From the NCBI GenBank assembly GCA_002362135.1, contig DETO01000057.1, positions 1 through 7,467 of the forward strand: a stretch of DNA of 7,467 nucleotides. The letters are read 5' to 3'. The DNA is from Ruminococcus sp. UBA3286 (GTDB lineage: Bacteria; Bacillota; Clostridia; Oscillospirales; Ruminococcaceae). Both the position numbers and the translations under genes were made by a program. Shown one piece after another: positions 1 to 6,146 of the stretch (positions are counted from its first letter, which is position 1; every line of letters begins with the position of its first letter). The notes beneath the pieces were generated by a model. That model made no database searches, was not told where the DNA came from, and was given only the letters and a program-made list of their open reading frames with translations.

Positions 1-56
1 CATTTATTTTGCATATTTATATGACATGAACACGATCTTAACAGAGGAGAGATTTT

Positions 57-1208
57 ATGAAGAAATTTATTTTTGCCGCGGCCGCCATGCTTATTCTTTC
101 GTCCTGCGCTGTCAGCGAAGAAAGTATTCCGCCTGACATTGACAATTCCGAATCCTATTCCCAAGAGAAAGAGCATTTTTTTACGGAGGATTCCGATGAC
201 TATATACCTCTGAATTTCACGAATCAGCATGGGTTGTGGCTTCCTTACATGGACTTTGAAAATTATATGCACGGAAAGTCCGAAGAAGAATATCGCGACG
301 CTGTAAAAAAAATTCTGACCGACGCAAAGTCTGATGATATAAATACGATATATTTTCATGTCCACCCAAACGGCGACGCTTATTATGATTCGGAAATTTT
401 TCCAAAAGGCATTTTTTACGACGGCGATTACGATCCGCTGGAAATAATGCTGGAGATCGCGCACTCTATGGGGATTTCCGTTCATGCGTGGCTGAATCCG
501 TATCGTTTGCAGACTATCGATCAGGCAAATGAACTTTCAGATGATTTCATAGTAAAAAAATGGCTGAACGAAGGGTGTCCTATGGTCAAGGAAGTCAACG
601 GCAGATATTATCTTGATCCCTCCTATTCGGAAGTTACCGAGCTTATCTGTCAGGCTGCTGATGAAATTCTCGGAAAATACGATGTTGATGGGATTCATAT
701 TGACGATTATTTTTATCCGGCTTCCGATGAGGAATTCGACCGCGAAGAATTTGCAAAAAGCCAAAGCAGCGATCTTGCTCAATGGCGGCGCGATAATATC
801 AATTCAATGGTAAAAGGGCTTTACGATACCGTGAAAAGTCACGGAAAACGGCTTAAATTCGGTGTCAGCCCTCAGGGAAACATTGATACCGATTACAATA
901 AGCAATATGCCGACGTCAAACTTTGGAGCGGCGAAGATGGCTATGCGGATTACATAGTTCCGCAGATATATTACGGATTTAAAAATGCCACTCTCCCTTT
1001 TGAATCTACTCTGCATCAATGGGAAACGCTGACCGAAAACAGCGATGTTTCGCTGATAATCGGGCTTGCGGAATATAAATTGGGCAAGGCTGATCAATGG
1101 GCAGGCGCTGCGGGTGAGAATGAATGGATAGACGATCCTGACATTATAAAAAAGCAGGTTGAGCTTGTGAATTCCTCATCAGCTGACGGGTATGCTTTTT
1201 ATCGTTAG
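57..1208 (+). CDS. GHL10 (DUF187) family glycoside-hydrolase-like lipoprotein
   Basis: A predicted surface-anchored lipoprotein of 383 aa with a (beta/alpha)8 GHL10-type domain, the family that includes Bacillus YngK. The N-terminus is a lipoprotein signal (MKK, hydrophobic run, lipobox LSSC with Cys17), followed by an acidic linker to about residue 52. Family hallmarks are clear: PNGDAYYDSEIF (104-115), HAWLNPYR (143-150), DGIHIDDYFYP (211-221, the likely catalytic acidic cluster) and YIVPQIYYGF (299-308). The start is set by the strong site AGAGGAGA at 43-50, 6 nt before the ATG. Members are thought to act on cell-wall or other polysaccharides, but the substrate here cannot be told. The protein stops at DGYAFYR, where I would expect the final barrel strand to continue for several residues, so the C-terminus may be slightly truncated. 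Its stop lies 3 nt from the stop of the convergent SLOG gene, and I see no GC-rich terminator between them. Confidence 0.88.
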   Translation: MKKFIFAAAAMLILSSCAVSEESIPPDIDNSESYSQEKEHFFTEDSDDYIPLNFTNQHGLWLPYMDFENYMHGKSEEEYRDAVKKILTDAKSDDINTIYFHVHPNGDAYYDSEIFPKGIFYDGDYDPLEIMLEIAHSMGISVHAWLNPYRLQTIDQANELSDDFIVKKWLNEGCPMVKEVNGRYYLDPSYSEVTELICQAADEILGKYDVDGIHIDDYFYPASDEEFDREEFAKSQSSDLAQWRRDNINSMVKGLYDTVKSHGKRLKFGVSPQGNIDTDYNKQYADVKLWSGEDGYADYIVPQIYYGFKNATLPFESTLHQWETLTENSDVSLIIGLAEYKLGKADQWAGAAGENEWIDDPDIIKKQVELVNSSSADGYAFYR

Positions 1209-1211
1209 AAT

Positions 1212-1634
1212 CTATTTTATATAAATAATCTCTTTTCCCTGTTTTTCCGCAAGACTGACGAATTTTGCTGCCCCACCATAAGAATGAGTTACAAAAGCAA
1301 TGATAATGTCAGCGTGTTTTTCCATCCATTTGTTGCGGTATGATATTGCATAACGAAATGGAACATTCTCGATTCCCTCCGGAAATACAGTTGTTTCGTA
1401 TTCTGATAAGGAATCTGAAAGATATGCTATCACGATGCTGTATCTTATATTCGGATACACTTTACGAAGTTTCTTTAGCGCATGATAGACAATTTTATCG
1501 AAATTTCCGTGATTTCCCACATAAAATTCATCTACGCTTCTGTTTTCTATCAGATCAATGATCACATTCTCTAATTGCACCGAAATTGACTGCGGAGCAT
1601 CTTTATGCCCGAAAAATGTACACACCACTTTCAT
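1212..1634 (-). CDS. small SLOG-domain protein (YpsA/DUF1273-like)
   Basis: A 140-aa single-domain cytosolic protein of the SLOG (SMF/DprA-LOG) Rossmann-like superfamily, members of which bind nucleotides or nucleotide-derived ligands. The N-terminal strand and loop read CTFFGHKD (5-12), matching the 'FTGHRD' start of short Firmicutes SLOG proteins. FYVGNHGNFD (37-46) corresponds to the glycine-rich ligand loop. YRNKWM (99-104), ADIIIAFV and HSYGGAAKF (117-125) match the family's C-terminal half. The start has a good ribosome site (AAGGTAGG on the coding strand, complement of 1637-1644). A consensus promoter sits just upstream, within the divergent intergenic region shared with the ribbon-helix-helix gene, so the latter probably regulates it. 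The precise function is unknown; SLOG proteins occur in DNA uptake, nucleotide metabolism and conflict systems, and nothing here chooses among these. Confidence 0.82.
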   Translation of the reverse strand: MKVVCTFFGHKDAPQSISVQLENVIIDLIENRSVDEFYVGNHGNFDKIVYHALKKLRKVYPNIRYSIVIAYLSDSLSEYETTVFPEGIENVPFRYAISYRNKWMEKHADIIIAFVTHSYGGAAKFVSLAEKQGKEIIYIK

Positions 1635-1665
1635 AACCTACCTTGTAACATATTAAGTAACACAA

Positions 1666-1695
1666 ATTATAACATATATTATTGGGAGATGTCAA
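1666..1695 (-). promoter_or_regulatory. sigma-A-type promoter of the SLOG gene
   Basis: On the minus strand, TTGACA (complement of 1690-1695) is followed by an 18-bp spacer and TATAAT (complement of 1666-1671). Both hexamers are full consensus. Transcription would start near 1659, leaving a roughly 25-nt leader before the start codon at 1634. The spacer contains the left arm of the inverted repeat, so an operator-bound repressor would block it. Confidence 0.85.
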
Positions 1696-1711
1696 GTTAT
1701 AATATATGTTA
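1670..1711. promoter_or_regulatory. inverted-repeat operator between the divergent genes
   Basis: A perfect 13-bp inverted repeat: TAACATATATTAT (1670-1682) and ATAATATATGTTA (1699-1711), with 16 bp between the arms and about 29 bp between arm centres (close to three helical turns). Each arm is itself a near-palindrome (TAACATATATTA matches its own reverse complement at 10 of 12 positions). A shorter related copy, TAACATATTA, lies at 1646-1655. This is the layout expected of a multi-site operator for a ribbon-helix-helix protein, whose dimers bind cooperatively. It covers the SLOG promoter and lies directly before the regulator gene, whose own -10 may be TATAAT at 1698-1703 (no good -35 seen). 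Binding by the neighbouring regulator is inferred. Confidence 0.7.
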
Positions 1712-1722
1712 GAGGTGATATT

Positions 1723-1929
1723 ATGAGTGGTACACTAAAAATCAGCAAACGTTCAAATATTAAGGGCGACGACGGTTACAAAGTTTTTTCGATCAGGATA
1801 CGCGAAAAAGTTGTAGAAAATCTCGATAATATTGCAAAGGAAACTAATCGCTCGCGTAATGAACTTATCAATCTTATGCTTGAATTCGCTATAAATAATT
1901 GCGAGATCACCGCTTCAGATGATGAATGA
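1723..1929 (+). CDS. ribbon-helix-helix (CopG/Arc-type) transcriptional regulator
   Basis: A 68-aa protein with the ribbon-helix-helix plan. A short basic N-terminus is followed by a DNA-contacting beta strand around YKVFSIRIREKV (19-30), helix 1 (VVENLDNIAKETN), a turn with NRSRNELI and helix 2 (LINLMLEFAINN). The start is supported by the ribosome site AGAGGTGA at 1711-1718, 4 nt before the ATG. It is transcribed divergently from the SLOG gene across an 88-bp gap that holds the inverted repeat, so autoregulation and control of the SLOG gene are the likely roles (inferred). It ends 21 nt before a strong bidirectional terminator, which makes it a single-gene transcript. No toxin-like partner is adjacent unless the SLOG protein serves as one, for which I see no evidence. 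Confidence 0.85.
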   Translation: MSGTLKISKRSNIKGDDGYKVFSIRIREKVVENLDNIAKETNRSRNELINLMLEFAINNCEITASDDE

Positions 1930-1950
1930 TCAGAAAATCCGACGATGCTG

Positions 1951-1999
1951 AAAAATCCCCCTGTATTTTCCCTTATGGAAAATTACAGGGGGATTTTTT
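1951..1999. terminator. bidirectional intrinsic terminator
   Basis: AAAAATCCCCCTGTA (1951-1965) pairs perfectly with TACAGGGGGATTTTT (1984-1998). The hairpin continues inward as TTTTCC/GGAAAA around a 5-nt loop, with a single bulged T at 1983. Both strands end in a T run after a GC-rich stem, so it should terminate the regulator transcript from the left and the cobalamin operon from the right. The last nine codons and the stop of the ATPase gene lie in the right arm and loop. Confidence 0.92.
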
Positions 2000-3082
2000 C
2001 AGAATGCCAAGTTTTGCGGCATATTCTGCAAGCTGCTTATTGCCAATATTCATCGTGCCGAAGTTTTCACACGGACATATAACTTCTTTGCAGCTGTTAA
2101 TTATTTTTTTTGCCGATTCAATTTTTTCTGCGCTTATCGGCTCATAACTACGTTCCGTTATCAATTCCGACGCAAGCAGTTTCGCTATCGGGTGATCGAT
2201 ATCATTTTCATGTATAACACCTGCCGCAAAGGGAATATTCATGCGCTGAAAACGGCGGTATATCGGGATTCCGCTGCCTGCTCCGCCTATTACGAATACT
2301 TCGATTTTTCCTTTGACAGCTTCCAGTTCACGAGAGCCGTATAAAACGCTGAAACTGCCATTCACGATATCATAAAGACTGCGGATATTTTCATCGGTAA
2401 AAACCTCCTCAGGCGTGCCGCAGACTGTTATTCTGCCATTTTTAACGCATACCGCCGTATCGCAAATTTTCTGCGCGAGATCGATTTCATGAAGAGACAT
2501 GATAACCGCAATATTCCGCTCCTTTGCAAGCATTTTCAGCATACTCAGCAATTCAAGCTTATGACGCTCGTCAAGGAATGAAGTCGGCTCGTCGAGTATC
2601 AATATTTCGGGTTCTTGGCATATAGCTCTGGAAAGCATTACGCGCTGCCGCTGACCGTCACTTATCTGCGTAAAATCACACTCCGCAAGTTCTTCGGTAT
2701 GCAGCAGCTTCATAGATTCCTCTACGCATTTATTATCGTGGGCAGATAAAAATCCGAGAGTTCCGGTATACGGATATCTGCCGCTTTCCACAACTTCGCG
2801 GCAATTCATCATTTCCGTCTGCAATCGCTCCGTAAACATCACCGACATATGGCGTGAAAGTTCGCGCTCGCTAAGTTTATCCTGCCTCTGTCCGCCGATA
2901 TAAACGCTTCCTCCAAGAGGTTTGAGCTGCGCCGCAATACTTCTAAGCAGCGTTGATTTTCCCGAACCGTTAGGCCCTATAAGAGTTAATATCTCCCCTG
3001 CCGCTATGGAAATTTCAACATTTTCGATTATGATTTTTCTTCCGTATCCTACATTAAGTTTTTCAGTTCTCAAAAGTTCCAT
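1973..3082 (-). CDS. BtuD/FecE-type ABC ATPase with extra C-terminal domain
   Basis: The cytoplasmic ATPase of a cobalamin/iron-siderophore-class importer. The nucleotide-binding domain (about 1-240) has Walker A GPNGSGKST (36-44), the signature variant ISDGQRQR (140-147), Walker B EILILDEP (159-166), a D-loop at FLD (169-171) and the switch His198 in SLHEID. The Q-loop position reads VMFTER: Thr84 sits where the usual Gln lies when aligned on the following GRYP motif. Residues about 258-360 form an additional alpha/beta domain starting FVIGGAGSGIPIYRR, beyond the usual ~250-260 aa family length. From memory, comparable extensions occur on ATPases of cobalamin-type transporters in archaea and clostridia, with no known function. 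The ATG at 3082 has an AAGGAG site 11 nt upstream, inside the end of the permease gene. It is the last gene of the operon. The substrate is inferred from the riboswitch, so I give no symbol. Confidence 0.9.
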   Translation of the reverse strand: MELLRTEKLNVGYGRKIIIENVEISIAAGEILTLIGPNGSGKSTLLRSIAAQLKPLGGSVYIGGQRQDKLSERELSRHMSVMFTERLQTEMMNCREVVESGRYPYTGTLGFLSAHDNKCVEESMKLLHTEELAECDFTQISDGQRQRVMLSRAICQEPEILILDEPTSFLDERHKLELLSMLKMLAKERNIAVIMSLHEIDLAQKICDTAVCVKNGRITVCGTPEEVFTDENIRSLYDIVNGSFSVLYGSRELEAVKGKIEVFVIGGAGSGIPIYRRFQRMNIPFAAGVIHENDIDHPIAKLLASELITERSYEPISAEKIESAKKIINSCKEVICPCENFGTMNIGNKQLAEYAAKLGILKKSPCNFP

Positions 3083-3083
3083 T

Positions 3084-4085
3084 TCAGCTTTTTCTCCTTG
3101 ATTTTTGCCTCAGCATTATCCAGATAACAACGGGCGCGCCGAATATTGCCGTGACTGTGCTGATGCTGATCTCCGACGGCGCAAATAACATTCTTGCGGT
3201 AAGATCGCTGAACAGACAGAATACCGCTCCGCCCAGAAATGATGCAGGAATTATAACAATAGGCTTCGCTGTGCCGAAAAAACTTTTTACAAGATGCGGA
3301 ACAGCGATTCCCACAAATGAAACCGGTCCTGCAAACGCCGTCACGCAGGCTGAAAGAATGCTTGAAAGCAATATCAGGTAAATCCGAAATCGTTTAACAT
3401 TAACACCCATATTTTCCGCATAGCTTTCGCCCATGCGGTATGCGCCCAATGGTTTTGACAGCAGGAACGTCAGTATCATTGATACGCCCACTGTTATGGA
3501 TATCACGCCGAGTTCGCGGTTATTGGCGGCGGAAAATGTTCCCATTGACCAGTTGTGCAGGTTTATGATGTTGGATTCGTCGGCAAACGAAACGGCAAGC
3601 TCGGTTATTGCCGAGCATATGTAGCCGATCATCACGCCGCTTACCACCAGCAGGGACATATTTCGTATTTTCCGCGAAATAAGCAATATCATTCCCATGG
3701 AAGCAAGAGAACCGACAAACGACGCCGCTATCATTGAAGCTGAATTCATGGCAATTCCGCGGCTAAGCGAAAATATCATGGCAATTGCAACGGTCAGTTT
3801 TGCGCCTGATGAAATTCCGAGAACGAACGGCCCTGCTATAGGATTTGCAAAAAAACTTTGCAGCAAGTACCCCGATACGGAAAGCGCGCCGCCCAGTATT
3901 GCAGCTTCCGCGGCTCTGGGCAGCCTTATCTTGCATATTATGGGATCGCCTTCCGAAAAAAGCCTTATCAGTTCCCCGAACGAATGATTTCCCGCGCTTC
4001 CCATGCAGATACTAAGAAAGAATAATATGACCAGCATTGCTGATAATACAGCAATGCAAAGAGAATATCTCAACGTTCTTTTCAT
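3084..4085 (-). CDS. FecCD/BtuC-type ABC transporter permease
   Basis: The integral membrane subunit (333 aa, the normal size for this family, which usually has ten transmembrane helices) that forms the translocation path as a homodimer. Family signatures are present: RLPRAAEAAILGG (54-66), SGYLLQ with the Asn-Pro pair (71-82), VLGISSGA (88-95), GPVSFVGIAVPHLVK (253-267, the cytoplasmic coupling segment that contacts the ATPase) and the C-terminal SEISISTVTAIFGAP (304-318). Its ATG overlaps the stop of the binding-protein gene as ATGA, and an AGGGGA ribosome site lies 9 nt upstream. The ATPase gene begins 1 nt after its stop. Cobalamin or cobinamide is the best substrate guess given the upstream riboswitch and cobaltochelatase. 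The family also imports haem and ferric siderophores, and the sequence alone does not separate these. Confidence 0.93.
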   Translation of the reverse strand: MKRTLRYSLCIAVLSAMLVILFFLSICMGSAGNHSFGELIRLFSEGDPIICKIRLPRAAEAAILGGALSVSGYLLQSFFANPIAGPFVLGISSGAKLTVAIAMIFSLSRGIAMNSASMIAASFVGSLASMGMILLISRKIRNMSLLVVSGVMIGYICSAITELAVSFADESNIINLHNWSMGTFSAANNRELGVISITVGVSMILTFLLSKPLGAYRMGESYAENMGVNVKRFRIYLILLSSILSACVTAFAGPVSFVGIAVPHLVKSFFGTAKPIVIIPASFLGGAVFCLFSDLTARMLFAPSEISISTVTAIFGAPVVIWIMLRQKSRRKS

Positions 4086-5230
4086 GAATTTTTCCCCTGT
4101 TCAAGGCGATAAATATAAGTCGTCCGCTCTGCCGCAGTTCCGTTAAGTATACTATTTATATCGTATATCATATCAGCCGCGCCTGTGGTTTGCTGAAACA
4201 TATTCTGCTCCGTACACCACACGTCGCCATTCTGCACAGCCTTGAAATCTTCAAGCAGCGCGCATTTTTCTATCAGCTGATCTATTGAATCATATTCTCC
4301 GTCAACCGTGCTGTTATATATCAGTATATCGGCATCTTTCGCGGCTTCATAGAAAGCTTCCGGCTGCATATTCATGGTAGAAGCCGCGCTTTCTCCGTCG
4401 TTTTCATCGCTTTTGATTATGTATTCTCCCCCTGCAAGCTCGATCATTCGGGAAATATAATCTCCCGGACGGCGTACATTGATATACCCCGACGAACTTA
4501 CATAAAAGAACGCTACCGTTTTTCGAGGAGAATCCTGATTATCAGCTGATAAAACGCTGTTGAAAAGCGCAGTTTTTTCATTAAAAAACTTCTCCGCCTC
4601 ATCGGATTTTCCCAGAAGAAGCCCGTAAAGCTTTATCCATTCCATTCTGCCGAGAGGGTGAGTTTCATAACTTGAGTGATCGACAATAACCGGAATTCCC
4701 AGTTCTTCAAGCTGCTCTTTGATGTCAGGATTATGGAATATCATGGTATTCTCAACGGCTAATCCGCATTTTTCATCAACAAGCAGTTCAAAATCAGGGG
4801 CGCGATATTTTCCGACATAGGCGATTTCACCATCGTCCATTGCTTTTGCAACATTTGGAAGGCTCCAGTCGCCGCGGTCGGTTGAGACGAATTTAACAGC
4901 GTCCAGCGAATCTATACCGTCAAAAAGATCGACAGAAGCCGATGAAGCAACATAAAGATTTTTAAGCGGCTGATATAATGGAGTTGTATCCTTGGGAATC
5001 TCGATTTTCCCTGAATTTTCGGGAATCAGAAGAAATTTCTCCCCTCCCGTTTCTATCAGCGAGCAGCCGTTTTCGAGATGATCAACAGAAAACTGATCGG
5101 CATATTCAAGCTCCATATGACCGGAAACGGCGGTTGTCGGCAAACTTGAAGCCTGTTCATCAGATTTTCCGCATGAAGCAAATATGAATACTGCCGCGGC
5201 AGAAGCAAGAAATATTTTACCAAATCTCAT
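4082..5230 (-). CDS. BtuF-type periplasmic-binding lipoprotein
   Basis: The substrate-binding protein of the importer: 382 aa with a lipoprotein signal (lipobox FASC, Cys20) that would anchor it outside the membrane. The mature part has the two-lobe class III binding-protein pattern (Peripla_BP_2). YVASSASVDLFDG (93-105), VGKYRAPDFELL (139-150) and ELGIPVIVDHSSYETHPLGR (176-195) lie in the N-lobe. A long connecting helix follows, with GRMEWI containing Glu197, a candidate for the acidic residue that salt-bridges to the permease. In the C-lobe, VAFFYVSSSGYINVRR (239-254) and KDADILIYNS (298-307) are visible. The start shares one base with the stop of the upstream gene (TAATG) and I see no convincing ribosome site, so translation is probably coupled. 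The ligand cannot be read from the sequence; the riboswitch favours a corrinoid. Confidence 0.9.
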   Translation of the reverse strand: MRFGKIFLASAAAVFIFASCGKSDEQASSLPTTAVSGHMELEYADQFSVDHLENGCSLIETGGEKFLLIPENSGKIEIPKDTTPLYQPLKNLYVASSASVDLFDGIDSLDAVKFVSTDRGDWSLPNVAKAMDDGEIAYVGKYRAPDFELLVDEKCGLAVENTMIFHNPDIKEQLEELGIPVIVDHSSYETHPLGRMEWIKLYGLLLGKSDEAEKFFNEKTALFNSVLSADNQDSPRKTVAFFYVSSSGYINVRRPGDYISRMIELAGGEYIIKSDENDGESAASTMNMQPEAFYEAAKDADILIYNSTVDGEYDSIDQLIEKCALLEDFKAVQNGDVWCTEQNMFQQTTGAADMIYDINSILNGTAAERTTYIYRLEQGKNS

Positions 5231-6135
5231 TATTCTGCATTCGTCGGCGCGATAGTTGAAGAGTCAAAACAGAGCGTGTACTCAATTTCGTGAGGCGTAC
5301 TCATTGCCGTTGTATCAGCTGCAATATTTATCTTGAAATCAAAACCCTCGATCGGAATTTCAAAAACAGAAACTTCTTCCATTGATACAGGCAGATATTT
5401 ATCTCCGTCAACTATCATATAATCATAATTATTGCTGCCCCATTTTATTTCAGCAGTAATATTTCCTCCGCTGACCGTCAGTTTTGCAGGCGAATCTATC
5501 TTGGCTTTTCCCGAACCGCCTGACAATTCAACTTCCGCCGTATAATCGCCGTCGGCAAGTTCAAGATCGCCTGCCGTTACAAATCCCGAATTGGAAAATG
5601 CGTCGGCTGATAGTGAATCTGCGCGAAAAACAAGTTCGCGGTCATACCATAATTCCTTTCGCTTGCTGAATGCAGCGCAGTTTATAACGCTGTCCAAAGC
5701 TTCAACAGGAACGGTAAAAACGCTCTGCCCGTCGGAATTTTCGATATATGTAATAAAATCGCTTGCAGCTGCATTTGTAGCTTCATCGGAAGTTCCCATG
5801 AAAAGCTTTTCGTAGCCCGTTCCGCCCATTACCATATCTGCCGTCATTTTTCCATTGCTGACCTTTAATTTGCATTCGACTATTTTGAACATGGACGAAC
5901 TTGAATCCACATTTATGGAATATTCTCCGTCCGCGATCGAATCCCCATAAACAGGAGTCATTCCCTCAAATCCGACGGGATCAGGAGCAACAGTACTTTT
6001 TTCCGTCGATTCGTCAGCATTACTTTCGCTTACCGACGATGACGAAGATTCTTCAACGCTGCTCTCATTGCCGCCGCATGAAACAACGGCAGCGGCAATG
6101 ATCAGCACACATAAAAATACGCTTAATTTTTTCAT
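5230..6135 (-). CDS. lipoprotein with two tandem NEAT-like beta domains
   Basis: A 301-aa secreted lipoprotein (lipobox VVSC, Cys20) with a Ser/Glu-rich linker (21-50) and two related domains at about 67-171 and 193-290. The copies share one plan: opening ADGEYSI / ADGDYTA, a middle strand LKVSNGKMTAD / LTVSGGNITAE, then SVFTVPVEALD / SVFEIPIEGFD, and a closing strand WYDRELVF / HEIEYTLCF. This order (DG-Y-T, K/L-TV-G-, F-V-L, Y-x-Y-x-F) resembles the immunoglobulin-like NEAT fold used by Gram-positive bacteria to bind haem. Domain 1 also has SSSSMF near the place of the NEAT lip helix. The resemblance is judged by eye. I recall similar two-domain proteins in clostridial genomes, generally without an experimentally known role. 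The start has AGAGGT, overlapping the stop of the upstream gene. Its position between an exported cobaltochelatase and a BtuF-type protein suggests binding of a corrinoid or tetrapyrrole, which is inference. Confidence 0.85.
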   Translation of the reverse strand: MKKLSVFLCVLIIAAAVVSCGGNESSVEESSSSSVSESNADESTEKSTVAPDPVGFEGMTPVYGDSIADGEYSINVDSSSSMFKIVECKLKVSNGKMTADMVMGGTGYEKLFMGTSDEATNAAASDFITYIENSDGQSVFTVPVEALDSVINCAAFSKRKELWYDRELVFRADSLSADAFSNSGFVTAGDLELADGDYTAEVELSGGSGKAKIDSPAKLTVSGGNITAEIKWGSNNYDYMIVDGDKYLPVSMEEVSVFEIPIEGFDFKINIAADTTAMSTPHEIEYTLCFDSSTIAPTNAE

Positions 6136-6146
6136 TATTATACCTC

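Noticed and set aside
1670..1711. The inverted repeat as a transposon end or an RNA hairpin
   Set aside because: No transposase or target duplication is present, the arms are AT-rich with a 16-bp gap, and the SLOG transcript would begin beyond them; an operator explains it better.
1212..1929. Toxin-antitoxin reading of the SLOG/regulator pair
   Set aside because: Ribbon-helix-helix antitoxins normally lie in one operon with the toxin. Here the genes are divergent and the SLOG protein matches a housekeeping-style family without a known toxin motif.
1926..2147. 73-codon plus-strand frame after the regulator gene
   Set aside because: It reads through the terminator and antisense to the ATPase gene, with no ribosome site or family resemblance.
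3697..3987. Plus-strand frames antisense to the permease and ATPase genes
   Set aside because: They are shadows of strongly conserved minus-strand membrane and ATPase coding sequence.
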